Origin: Pseudomonadales bacterium
GTDB lineage: Bacteria > Pseudomonadota > Gammaproteobacteria > Pseudomonadales > Azotimanducaceae
Length of the DNA stretch: 64,000 nucleotides
Reading direction: 5' to 3'
NCBI GenBank assembly: GCA_022822135.1
Contig: JAJECH010000059.1
Coordinates: forward strand, 104,991 to 168,990
Below are positions 44,837-53,159 of this stretch, piece by piece. Position 1 is the stretch's first letter. Every line of letters begins with the position of its first letter. A program made the translations under genes and the position numbers. The notes beneath the pieces were generated by a model. That model was not told where the DNA came from, did not search any database, and saw nothing but the letters and a program-made list of their open reading frames with translations.

Positions 44837-45961
44837 TTAATCGCCTGGAGAAGCGAGTTCAGGTGATGGCACCGAAATGGCGCTATCTGTTCCTTCGTTT
44901 TTAGCACGAGGTCGCTTTGCTTTGGGATTGAGTATCGAATTTCGAGCATAGTGGAAGGCATAAGCCTCATGCACTGCTTCTCGGATACTTGTCGGTTGAT
45001 ATCCAAGTTCGTGTTTTGCTTTGTCAATGTTCGCGTGGCGTCGTTTTTGAAGTAGACGAATTGCGCCGGGCGTAAAGCGTTGTGGAAAACTCGGGTGGAA
45101 GCGACTCAAGTAATAACTGGCTACTTCTGAAAATACGTACATCAGAGGTGTAGGAATACGACGGTTGGGACGCGGTAGTCCAGTGACTTCCGCATACAGA
45201 TCTAGTATGTCCGAGATCGTCTTGTATTCGCTCGCAAAAATGTATTTCTCTCCAGTTCGTCCCCGCTCCATACAAAGTAGATGGCCTTCAACGATATCGC
45301 GAGCTGCGACGAAAGCAAAGCCACCATCTACAAACGCTCTGAGTTTGCCATTGGCATAGTCGCACATTGTTCGACCTAAACGCGAAGGGATGTAATCCGC
45401 GCCTCCAACCACAGCGCAGCAGGTCGCAATAACAACATCCTGACCTAGAGCAACACCGCGCAGGCACTCGTGTTCTACCAATACCTTACTTCGCTCGTAT
45501 GGCATCGTCCGCTCCATGGGATAGAACTGCATCGTCTCATCGCTTGGAGCAGAAGGGTCATCTAGATCGTAACCGACAGCGCTGAACGAGCCAGTAACAA
45601 CCACCCGACCGGCATCTACATCTCGAGCCGCCTGTAACACATGGCGCGTTCCTAAGACATTGCACTCGAACACTTCTCGGCGATGCGCACCGTTTCCATC
45701 AATCGTTGACACCTTTGCCGCACAGTGGTACACGCCTTGGCACCCTTCCAGAGCCTTGCGTGTCGCATTGAGATCCCGTATATCCGCATACACGCGTTCG
45801 ACATCAAGATTCTCTATCGCTTCATTTTTACTACCCTGAAGCAATAAAACGCGCACTCGCGTTCCTTCCGCCAGCAATCTGCGTACAAGATTGGCGCCGA
45901 CGTGTCCAGTCGACCCCGTTACAAGGACCGGTGCGTCAGAGGCGTTATGGGAAGAATTCAA
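44837..45961 (-). CDS. 3beta-HSD/epimerase-family reductase, SdmB-like
   Basis: 374 residues, TTG start, first gene of the sterol operon. NAD-binding VLVTGSTGHVGANLVRRLL, then FECNVLGTRHVLQAARDVDAGRVVVTGSFSAVGYD and the YERSK active-site pair. The C-terminal half includes the ISDILDLYAEVTGLPRPNRRIPTPLMYVFSEVASYYLSRFH segment of 3beta-hydroxysteroid dehydrogenase-like proteins, where the hydrophobic helix suggests membrane association. In the Sdm system this component removes the carboxyl group after oxidation and makes a 3-keto sterol. Function is by context and family. The frame ends with a basic/acidic tail. Confidence 0.82.
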   Translation of the reverse strand: MNSSHNASDAPVLVTGSTGHVGANLVRRLLAEGTRVRVLLLQGSKNEAIENLDVERVYADIRDLNATRKALEGCQGVYHCAAKVSTIDGNGAHRREVFECNVLGTRHVLQAARDVDAGRVVVTGSFSAVGYDLDDPSAPSDETMQFYPMERTMPYERSKVLVEHECLRGVALGQDVVIATCCAVVGGADYIPSRLGRTMCDYANGKLRAFVDGGFAFVAARDIVEGHLLCMERGRTGEKYIFASEYKTISDILDLYAEVTGLPRPNRRIPTPLMYVFSEVASYYLSRFHPSFPQRFTPGAIRLLQKRRHANIDKAKHELGYQPTSIREAVHEAYAFHYARNSILNPKAKRPRAKNEGTDSAISVPSPELASPGD

Positions 45962-45993
45962 GACCGACTTTGAATTGCTATTGATTGAGTTAA

Positions 45994-46014
45994 CTTACGA
46001 TAGGTGACCGTAAG
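45994..46014. promoter_or_regulatory. Inverted repeat upstream of sterol operon
   Basis: CTTACG (45994-45999) and CGTAAG (46009-46014) are perfect complements with a nine-base spacer, 33 bases before the TTG of the first gene. The contained word TGACCGTA (46005-46012) also occurs upstream of the squalene-synthase gene (36631-36638). A shared operator is possible but chance matches of 8 bases are expected at this scale. The rest of 45962-46315 has no gene that I can support. Confidence 0.35.
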
Positions 46015-46315
46015 AAGGTACGAAATTTTATGGTAGCCAACAAATTAAGGCTTTCTTCGCTTTCTAGCGACGTATTTGACCTATGCGTTACCCGAACGGC
46101 AAAGGGGGACAGAAACGAACGCTAATTCTCAATCTGAGCACTTCACGCTCACTTGCTACTTTATGGAGATGCCGAATTCGAGCACCAAAAGCCGTTGGTC
46201 TATGCAACATGAGAATGCAATCTAATCTGGAGTCTTCGACTCCGAAAAATCGATACCGAGAACTTCAGTTTATGCCGCTCAATGAAAATTTATCCAATGA
46301 TTTCAATAGGATATT

Positions 46316-47140
46316 TCAACTAGCTAGTTCGAGTGCTAATCGTTTCAATCGCTCTGTGCCTGAGAAAATCCGTGTTCCTGAACGCAATCTATCTTCTAGG
46401 TCGTTTTCTGAACAACCTTCGAGAAAGAAGATTCCTGCTTGATTACATGCATCGAAGACGCGATTTCGTGCTGCTTCGATTTCCGGTCGTTCGATATCTT
46501 TAAGGGATCCTCTATAACCATGCGACATCGACATGTCCGCTGGACCCCACTCAGCGAACGCAACGCCTGGTACGGCGGTGGTCTCAAACGCGTTTTCTAG
46601 TGCTCGGCGATTCTCGATCTTCAAGCCGATGAGAAGCTCACCATCAGAATTCAATGGCCACGGGTCCGCCATTTCCATGTACTCACTTGGTGAAACACCC
46701 CAAATCTGTGCGGCAGCTCCTTGGCCGCCTGCACCGCGGGTACCACCTCTAAATGTGTATCGCACCGCCTTAATCAATGCATCGACCGCTTCCGGACACT
46801 CGGCGTGACAGAGGAGGAATCCATGTACACCGACCGTGAGTAATTGTCGAACTTGCCACGCGTTGAATTCAATGAATTCAGCGCTTCGACCTTCAAACGG
46901 CAACTCTGCAAGAACCGGTGGCGTTGGCGTTCGAACCGATGCCATACCTTTCATGAACTGATCAATTCCCGGTAAGTCGAGCGGTCCGTGTTCGAAACCA
47001 ATATTGATATAGTCCGCCCACGTGTCAGCCATCGCGACACCTGCATCAAACGTCAACTCCGCGCCGGTATGACCACCGAAATAGAAGACGGGTTTATCTA
47101 CAGCGAGTTGAGCAATCGCGCGATTGATTCGTCCAGACAT
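46316..47140 (-). CDS. HpcH/HpaI aldolase/citrate-lyase-family protein
   Basis: 274 residues from ATG with strong ribosome-binding site (GAGGAGTGAGG). The TIM-barrel pattern fits: HTGAELTFDAGVAMADTWADYINIGFEHGPLDLPG, FLLCHAECPEAVDALIKAVRYTFRGGTRGAGGQGAAAQIWG, LLIGLKIENRRALENA (E of the metal site is in IEN) and GVAFAEWGPADMSMSHG (with the metal-binding Asp). HpcH/HpaI proteins cleave 2-keto-3-deoxy acids. The upstream metal and Arg residues look complete. The natural substrate is not predictable. Confidence 0.88.
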   Translation of the reverse strand: MSGRINRAIAQLAVDKPVFYFGGHTGAELTFDAGVAMADTWADYINIGFEHGPLDLPGIDQFMKGMASVRTPTPPVLAELPFEGRSAEFIEFNAWQVRQLLTVGVHGFLLCHAECPEAVDALIKAVRYTFRGGTRGAGGQGAAAQIWGVSPSEYMEMADPWPLNSDGELLIGLKIENRRALENAFETTAVPGVAFAEWGPADMSMSHGYRGSLKDIERPEIEAARNRVFDACNQAGIFFLEGCSENDLEDRLRSGTRIFSGTERLKRLALELAS

Positions 47141-47241
47141 TTCCTCACTCCTCTATTGGCGCACGCCGCTTTCACAAAGTCCATTTTTTAGCATACTATC
47201 CGCTATCCGGACCCAGATGAGGCGGCTGCCTCATCCTCGAC

Positions 47242-48537
47242 TTAACGGGTAATGGTCATTGCCATATCGTAGGTGCGATCCGCTAAATCGGAAATTTGAT
47301 TGTCGTTAAAGTCCCTGACAACCGACATCAATCGGTTACTGAGTACGCCAATCCATTTGTCGGGTAATGACTCAGCACCCATTTTCGTACCAAGAATAGA
47401 ACCTACTGTCGCACCATTGCAATCCGTATCCCAACCACCACGAACAGTTAGCACGATACCTTGTTCGTAGTCAGACGTTCCAAACATGAGACCCATCACC
47501 ACCAATGCAGCGTTGTTGATCGTGTGCACTCGGTGATAGTGCCCGTATTTCTCGAAAATGCGATCCCAAACAACCTCCCAGTTATCCGATTCATTACACC
47601 ACCCAATGGTGTCGTGGACGGCTTCGGCGAGTCGACATTTCGCCGGAATCTCTGATAACCCAATGTTGATGATCTCTTCGATATCCTCCGTTGCAAACGA
47701 CGCGGCAATCATCGCAGCCATGAACATTTCGCCGTAAATACCGTTTTTTACGTGAGAAATGCTCGCGTCTTGATAAGCAAGTGCAGCCGCTTTTTCGGGC
47801 CAACCAGGTGCAACATAACCAAAAATATCAGCACGAATCTGTGCTCCGATCCACTCCCGGAACGGATTGCGCCAACTAGCTGATTGTGGCGGCCAGCAGC
47901 GATTTACGAAATTTCGGTACGCAACGTTTTCTGCTGTGTAGAGCATGTTGAAAGGCATGTAGCTCAGCCACGTATTCGCCATATCTCGAGATGAAAGCTG
48001 CGAACCATTACGTTCAAGCGCGATTAATCCGAGAATTGGGTAATCCATATCGTCGTCACGTGCCATGAACTCAATATTGCCGCGTGTACTAGGTTTCAAG
48101 TACTTACTGATTCCGCCTTCACTATATGGAATGTAGTCGTCTAACGGGAGCGCATTTGTATTCGCAAGGTATTCATCGATGCGTTCGCGAGGCCACCCTT
48201 CAACAGGTTTACCGAGTGAGCATCCCGCGGCGCGACCAAGCCAGCCACCGTAGATTCGATCGCGAAGCGTCGTTTCGGAAACGGCAAAGTCCATCCGTCT
48301 TGGTCCATCTGGCCGAAGTGCTTTGATTGCTTCAAGTTCGCTCGGTTCTTCGTATGGAAATGACGAATCCGGTTCTATCGCGATGAGTTCGTCGTACAGC
48401 TTAAGGAAAACGTGATCCTCCGTTGATTCATCTTCAATCGCAGCGAGTACTCTTGATTCGATCTGAGCTACATCGCAACCTTCTTCGCGTCGTTGTACCA
48501 ATTCTGGTTGGATTAGCTGCCGTTCGACAACTGCCAT
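47242..48537 (-). CDS. ADP-ribosylglycohydrolase-family protein
   Basis: 431 residues from ATG. The core begins near residue 95 (DRIYGGWLGRAAGCSLGKPVEGW). Metal-binding features of DraG/ARH enzymes are visible: FMARDDDMDYPILGLIALE and the C-terminal VLTVRGGWDTDCNGATVGSILG, the DTDxxxA site. An N-terminal extension of about 90 residues is unusual for the family. These enzymes remove ADP-ribose from arginine or other residues. It is close upstream of an HpcH gene on the same strand (about 100 bases), perhaps an operon. Role unknown. Confidence 0.87.
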   Translation of the reverse strand: MAVVERQLIQPELVQRREEGCDVAQIESRVLAAIEDESTEDHVFLKLYDELIAIEPDSSFPYEEPSELEAIKALRPDGPRRMDFAVSETTLRDRIYGGWLGRAAGCSLGKPVEGWPRERIDEYLANTNALPLDDYIPYSEGGISKYLKPSTRGNIEFMARDDDMDYPILGLIALERNGSQLSSRDMANTWLSYMPFNMLYTAENVAYRNFVNRCWPPQSASWRNPFREWIGAQIRADIFGYVAPGWPEKAAALAYQDASISHVKNGIYGEMFMAAMIAASFATEDIEEIINIGLSEIPAKCRLAEAVHDTIGWCNESDNWEVVWDRIFEKYGHYHRVHTINNAALVVMGLMFGTSDYEQGIVLTVRGGWDTDCNGATVGSILGTKMGAESLPDKWIGVLSNRLMSVVRDFNDNQISDLADRTYDMAMTITR

Positions 48538-48709
48538 GATTTGAGTCCCTTGCTTGTGCGCTCGTCAAGTGTAGTCTTTGTATCTGGACGGCTTACAGGC
48601 ATAGTCCACAATTTAAAGCTCTCACTAGTGGTAACCAATCTGCTTTTAAATGAGAGAATGCCAGTCGATTTCGACGTTCAGCCACCACTATGGTCAGAGT
48701 CGCGAAAAT

Positions 48710-49321
48710 ATGTACGACAGCCAAGCGGAAATTCAAAGCAGCGGTAGACTCCGAACAATCATCGAGGAAGTACGTCGTTGCACACTCTGCGCAAGTGAAC
48801 TACCACTCGATCCAAATCCGGTGCTACAGGGTTCTGTTGCCTCCCGCGTGCTTATCGTTGGGCAAGCACCCGGGATTCGAGTGCACGAAAGCGGTTTGCC
48901 ATTCAATGACCCAAGCGGAGACCGACTTCGTAATTGGTTGGGTGTAACTCGCGAGGAGTTTTATGACGCTCGAAAATTTGCGCTGCTACCCATGGCATTC
49001 TGCTATCCGGGGACAGGGAGATCCGGCGATCTGCCTCCACCTAAGCGTTGTGCAGATACCTGGCGTGAGCGGCTACTATCTGAACTGCGAAACATCCGAT
49101 TTACGCTTTTATGTGGTCGATACGCGATAAATTGGCATATTCCGGGCGCGTCCAGGCGAGGCCTGACAACGATCGTACGAGAGGTCAGTGAGTACCCCAC
49201 ACCTGTCATAGCGGTTCCGCACCCCAGTGGACGTAACAATGGATGGTATGCGAAAAACCCATGGTTTGATGACGAAATCGTCCGAGAAATCCAAAACCAT
49301 GTGCGGCGCGCGCTCGCGTAG
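48710..49321 (+). CDS. Uracil-DNA-glycosylase superfamily protein
   Basis: 203 residues from ATG 48710; a longer version from an earlier start would add 20 residues. The N-terminal Cys pair RCTLCASELPLDPNPVLQG and VLIVGQAPGIRVHESGLPFNDPSGDRLRNWLGV are UDG-superfamily motif A-like (usual GExPG). The C-terminal motif is AVPHPSGRNNGW (usual HPSPL/HPxxR). The fold is that of the family 4/5-like or uncharacterised UDG members, and the catalytic residues of motif A differ, so the lesion handled is uncertain. Confidence 0.75.
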   Translation: MYDSQAEIQSSGRLRTIIEEVRRCTLCASELPLDPNPVLQGSVASRVLIVGQAPGIRVHESGLPFNDPSGDRLRNWLGVTREEFYDARKFALLPMAFCYPGTGRSGDLPPPKRCADTWRERLLSELRNIRFTLLCGRYAINWHIPGASRRGLTTIVREVSEYPTPVIAVPHPSGRNNGWYAKNPWFDDEIVREIQNHVRRALA

Positions 49322-49569
49322 ACCTAGTCACATCTCATGAAATACGTAAGGGTCGATTGGTAGTGTGTTAAGGAAAATGGTATTACATTGTTATAATAAA
49401 TACCCAAATTTACCCACCATATATGAACTAGAAAGATAGTTTGAATTTAAATAAGTCACATCTGTGGGATTTTTTCATTGCGCTAGGCGCTCGTTGACAC
49501 CTTCACTCGCGAACTCTGTTTTGTTTACTCCGCAATTCACACACTAATTCCACCCCGCGCGATTTACCG

Positions 49570-50856
49570 ATGCTAGATTTAGTTGCTGAACAAATAAAAA
49601 AGTTGCTACGTGAATTGCATCCGGTTGAAGTGACGATCTTGAACGACCGGTTATGGGTACACCAGCCGCGAACCCTCGAGGACATTGGTGACGCGCATGG
49701 AATAACACGCGAACGCGTACGCCAAAAACAGACCGAACTCGAACGCAAGATCGATTCATGCATTGCTAACGCAGATAAGGACGCCGCGACACGTCTTGCC
49801 GAACGATTAGAACCGATCGATTCGTATGCCAAAGTCGAGTTGAAGGTTCGCCAATCCGCACCACAAGCCAATGAACGAGTACAGCGCGTCCTCATTCAAT
49901 CGTTGATTCGCTTAGCAGGCTATAGGATTATTGATGATGTGATCATCAGTGAACGTGGACTAGCGTTGGTACCGCAGTTCAAAAAAATCGCGCAAGCAAA
50001 CGCCGACAGTTGTGGACTAATCGAGCCAGAAACACTCATTGCAAACCTTCCAGTAAACACGATGCGACGTTATTTTGTTTGGCTTCAACGACGATGTGGT
50101 CTGCACGAACTGTTCGGTATGCTCGCATTACGACGAACTAGAAAAGCGAAACTCAAAGCAGCGTTACTTAAATTGGGTCGACCCGCAACACGTCCCGAAC
50201 TAGCGGATATGTGCGGATTGACGAACAAGATCGCTTCTGCCGCTTTATCGAGCATAACGGAAATCGTTCGAATCAGTCGTACGCAGTGGGCTTTGCGAGA
50301 CTGGGGCTTGCATGAATACCGGGGTATTGTTGAGGAGATTGTCGATTACATTGATCGCGAAGGCGGCGCTGCCAAGGTTGAACCGCTGATCGAAGAGATA
50401 GCTCAGCGATTTGACGTCAAACAATGGAGCGTGCGAGCTTATATGCAGACGCCTAAATTCCACATGCACGATGGATTGATCCGCGTCGCCAAGATGACCA
50501 CAACGACCATGCGACCGCTCGCCGATATCGTCCATGGCTATGACGATCAAGGTCGACCTTACTGGACCTTTCCGGTGCTGGAACGGTATTTCAGAGGATA
50601 CAGCGTAGTGGGCGTACCGTTCGAAATTGCAGCGTATCTTGGGTGTCCGCAGGATGACGCAATCAATCTTGAAGTTCGCAACCTCGTCGGGTGTCACAAT
50701 CTGACCGTCCAGTGGTATTTAGCTTCAACAACCAAAGCGTCCATCGGCTTTGTGCGTGACGCGTTAGAACGACTGAATCTGTCCGTCGGTCAAGTAGCCC
50801 GACTAACCCTTATTCAAGAAGGCCAAGTTGAATTGAACTGGCATCCCGCATCTTAA
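49570..50856 (+). CDS. Sigma-70 region 4-like DNA-binding protein
   Basis: 428 residues, ATG. Residues about 10-60 form a sigma region 4 HTH: NDRLWVHQPRTLEDIGDAHGITRERVRQKQTELERKI (the TLEDIGxxxGITRERVRQ signature). No sigma regions 2 or 3 are present. The rest, about 370 residues, is helical with further HTH-like pieces (ATRPELADMCGLTNKIASAALSSITE, IEEIAQRFDVKQWSVRAYMQTPKF) and a beta-rich C-terminus. I do not know an established function; such proteins act as transcription regulators, or occur near defence genes. The preceding 248 bases are AT-rich. Alone on its strand. Confidence 0.72.
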   Translation: MLDLVAEQIKKLLRELHPVEVTILNDRLWVHQPRTLEDIGDAHGITRERVRQKQTELERKIDSCIANADKDAATRLAERLEPIDSYAKVELKVRQSAPQANERVQRVLIQSLIRLAGYRIIDDVIISERGLALVPQFKKIAQANADSCGLIEPETLIANLPVNTMRRYFVWLQRRCGLHELFGMLALRRTRKAKLKAALLKLGRPATRPELADMCGLTNKIASAALSSITEIVRISRTQWALRDWGLHEYRGIVEEIVDYIDREGGAAKVEPLIEEIAQRFDVKQWSVRAYMQTPKFHMHDGLIRVAKMTTTTMRPLADIVHGYDDQGRPYWTFPVLERYFRGYSVVGVPFEIAAYLGCPQDDAINLEVRNLVGCHNLTVQWYLASTTKASIGFVRDALERLNLSVGQVARLTLIQEGQVELNWHPAS

Positions 50857-50929
50857 GGAAATCCGACATCGTCGATCGAAGCTAGGGTTGGAGAGCCCTA
50901 TGATTTACTCGATATTATGGTGAAGAGAC

Positions 50930-51316
50930 ATGTCGACCAATCCATTTTTTGAAGCGGCATACCCCTTCTTAGAAGACGCAACAACACTTCCCGTCAAAGA
51001 CCTTGATGAAGCGGTTAGCTGGTATAGCCATGCTTTCGGTCTCACCGAGATAGAACGAACTTCAGACCCTGTACCTCGGGTCATCATGGTTCGAGACGAT
51101 GCAAAAATCGGGTTTGCGATCAATGGCGAGGATCCTACGCAAGACGGCGCGGCGGTATTGGTACGAGACATTAAGAAAGTTCGAGAGGAACTCGAGAGCA
51201 ACGGAGTTAAAACTGCCAACTGGCGCATCGACGAGCGCGATGGCCAGCGACTTCAAGTGTTTTTCGTCGTAGCGCCCGATGGACTCTGTTATTACTTCCA
51301 CGAGCCAATCGATTAG
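50930..51316 (+). CDS. VOC-superfamily (glyoxalase-like) protein
   Basis: 128 residues, ATG with GAAGAG just upstream. The first beta-alpha-beta unit is TTLPVKDLDEAVSWYSHAFGLTEIERTSDPVPRVIMVRDDAKIGFAIN and the second is AAVLVRDIKKVREELESNGVKT...VFFVVAPDGLCYYFHEP. The typical ExxxF metal-site end reads YYFHE, suggesting divalent-metal binding. Function unassigned. Confidence 0.87.
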   Translation: MSTNPFFEAAYPFLEDATTLPVKDLDEAVSWYSHAFGLTEIERTSDPVPRVIMVRDDAKIGFAINGEDPTQDGAAVLVRDIKKVREELESNGVKTANWRIDERDGQRLQVFFVVAPDGLCYYFHEPID

Positions 51317-51364
51317 ATGAAGGGACCTCTCACCATAAACGGGACGGCTCCTGCGTCATGGAGC

Positions 51365-52120
51365 TTAGCTGGGTTCTAGTACCAAGAACTCGTATCCATA
51401 GAACTCAGCGAATTCTCGCCAGATGGTGATCTCGTATTCGCACTGATCACAGAGTTCCTCCGTGTCTTTGTCGCCTTTGTATCGCTCACGAAACTCGTTT
51501 ATTTTCATTTGCAACGGTTCGTAATACTCGCCCCACCACGCGGACATAGGTACTTCGAATTGACCAATAACTTCGTATCCGCTCGCTTCGATCACCGCCA
51601 ACAGTGGTTCCTTACTCCGTATCGCGGGATACTCTCTCGCCCAAAAATCCTTACACGCAACGGGAGGGTCGGGCTTCCGCCAACAAACTTCTGTGAAGGC
51701 GATTGAGCCTTCTTTCCTTAGAAGCTTGCGCCAATCTAGAAGGGCATCTTCTACCCCAAAGTTATAGATCGCACCTTCGCACCAAATCAGATCGAAAGAA
51801 CCGTTGGTGAATTCAAGCAGCCGCATATCTGCCACGCGTCCTACGACGCGATCTGAGATGTTTAGATTTGCTGCTTTTCGGTTCACCTCGTCGACATAAG
51901 GAGGATGATTGTCGATGGCAACGATTTGTGCTGGAGTAGCTTCGGCTAACACAAAGGTTTGCGCGCCCGTCCCACAACCTATATCTAGGATTCGAGACTG
52001 TGAGCTTAGTTTCGGTATGAAACTAAGAGCACGTCGCGTACTTTTCGTGTCGCCTGGACCTTGGCGCGGGAGTCCGCTAAACAGCTCGAAGAAGAGTGAG
52101 TGGATGCGATCAGAAGACAA
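51365..52120 (-). CDS. Class I SAM-dependent methyltransferase
   Basis: 251 residues, TTG start. The SAM-binding motif I is ILDIGCGTGAQTFVLAEATPAQIVAIDNH, motif post-I has the acidic residue in AIDNH, and later FDLIWCEGAIYNFGVEDALLDWRKLLRKEGSIAFTEVCW. This belongs to the Methyltransf_11/25 group, with an extra C-terminal helical region (IWREFAEFYGYEFLVLEPS). Substrate unknown. It converges with the VOC gene and follows the rhomboid gene on the same strand. Confidence 0.9.
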   Translation of the reverse strand: MSSDRIHSLFFELFSGLPRQGPGDTKSTRRALSFIPKLSSQSRILDIGCGTGAQTFVLAEATPAQIVAIDNHPPYVDEVNRKAANLNISDRVVGRVADMRLLEFTNGSFDLIWCEGAIYNFGVEDALLDWRKLLRKEGSIAFTEVCWRKPDPPVACKDFWAREYPAIRSKEPLLAVIEASGYEVIGQFEVPMSAWWGEYYEPLQMKINEFRERYKGDKDTEELCDQCEYEITIWREFAEFYGYEFLVLEPS

Positions 52121-52188
52121 GCTTTCGCTCTTTGAAATCTCGCGTACTGTAAAGATTCAACATCAGGTGAAGAATCAATCAAGCAATG

Positions 52189-53079
52189 TCAAAACGCGAA
52201 AATCCATGATACGACGAGTAGGCTAATCGCGGCGATTGCGCTTAGCGTCTGACCTGAACTGCCCAAGCGTTTAACGTCGAAACCTCCAATTACCGCACCA
52301 ACGCCTAGGCCAACCGCCAACCCCATGAGATGCCCAACGACGTCCGTATTTTCACCCTCCATTCCCATGAACACGAACAAAGCGATCGCGCCGGCGATTG
52401 GTAAATAGTTGAATCGCGCGCTCGCCCCCTTGACGAAGCTCTTTCGCCACGTAAACCCACATAGAACACCAGCCGCCGCAAAACAAGCCGTCGAAGCTCC
52501 GATCGCATAGAACGTATCGGGACGCATCAGTGCATTAAGCAGGTTTCCGAGTGCGCCGCTCACCAAAATTAACAACCATGCAAAGCCGTCACCCAAGTAG
52601 CGACCCGTAGCGTAACCAAATAGTGCGCCTGTAACGGAATTTGCCACTATGTGACTTAGATTCGCATGTAACGTCAGTGCAGTAACCGTTAGCCACCATG
52701 CACCGTCATCTACCGCAGCAGCTGAAAGTACACCAGTTCGACCAAAGAGATTCGCTTGGTCAAACAAAAAGAACAGCCAAATCACGCTCAGATAAACGAG
52801 CGCACCGTAGTAGCCCCTACCTAAAGTCGGATAAACCGTATACGGTCGTTGGCGTTGCTTGTTCTCCTTGTAATACAGATCTAGCTGTACACGAGCATGT
52901 GTGGCAAGTGCTTCAAGCGTAAGGAGACGCCACTCGAACAGACGTCGTTCAATTCGAGTCTCGATTCCCATCGAAGTTAGTACCAAGTCCGATTCGAGGA
53001 TCGATCTGCGACTCACCGAACTCTTGACGCACGTCCAGCGATCATTCGATTGCCCGTCCTGAACCCAGTTTGAAGACAT
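52189..53079 (-). CDS. Rhomboid-family intramembrane serine protease
   Basis: 296 residues, ATG. About seven TM segments. Rhomboid signatures are LHANLSHIVANSVTGALFGYATGRYLGDG (H-x3-N of TM2), the serine loop YAIGASTACFAAAG (GxSx with S in GAST, where the usual motif is GxSG) and the C-terminal His in VGHLMGLAVGLGVG. The replacement of the second Gly by Thr is seen in some rhomboids. An N-terminal soluble part of about 90 residues precedes TM1. Cleaves membrane-bound substrates. Diverges from the GCS2 gene by an overlap of open frames only. Confidence 0.87.
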   Translation of the reverse strand: MSSNWVQDGQSNDRWTCVKSSVSRRSILESDLVLTSMGIETRIERRLFEWRLLTLEALATHARVQLDLYYKENKQRQRPYTVYPTLGRGYYGALVYLSVIWLFFLFDQANLFGRTGVLSAAAVDDGAWWLTVTALTLHANLSHIVANSVTGALFGYATGRYLGDGFAWLLILVSGALGNLLNALMRPDTFYAIGASTACFAAAGVLCGFTWRKSFVKGASARFNYLPIAGAIALFVFMGMEGENTDVVGHLMGLAVGLGVGAVIGGFDVKRLGSSGQTLSAIAAISLLVVSWIFAF

Positions 53080-53159
53080 TAGTCAGTCCCCCGAAGAATT
53101 TCCACTTATCCTCATGGTTGCCTCATAAAATGACGCGCCACTGCATCGATGGCAATGCT

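Noticed and set aside
46083..46442. Plus-strand frame of 119 codons between sterol operon and HpcH gene
   Set aside because: It overlaps the 3' end of the HpcH gene on the other strand and its composition is not protein-like.
49503..49895. Minus-strand frame of 130 codons at the start of the sigma-like gene
   Set aside because: It is rich in Arg, Ser and Cys like antisense shadows and overlaps the real gene's start.
51665..51680. Short match to the tRNA-Sec 3' end (CTTCCGCCA)
   Set aside because: Only nine bases match, inside a methyltransferase gene and far from selC; not an attachment site.
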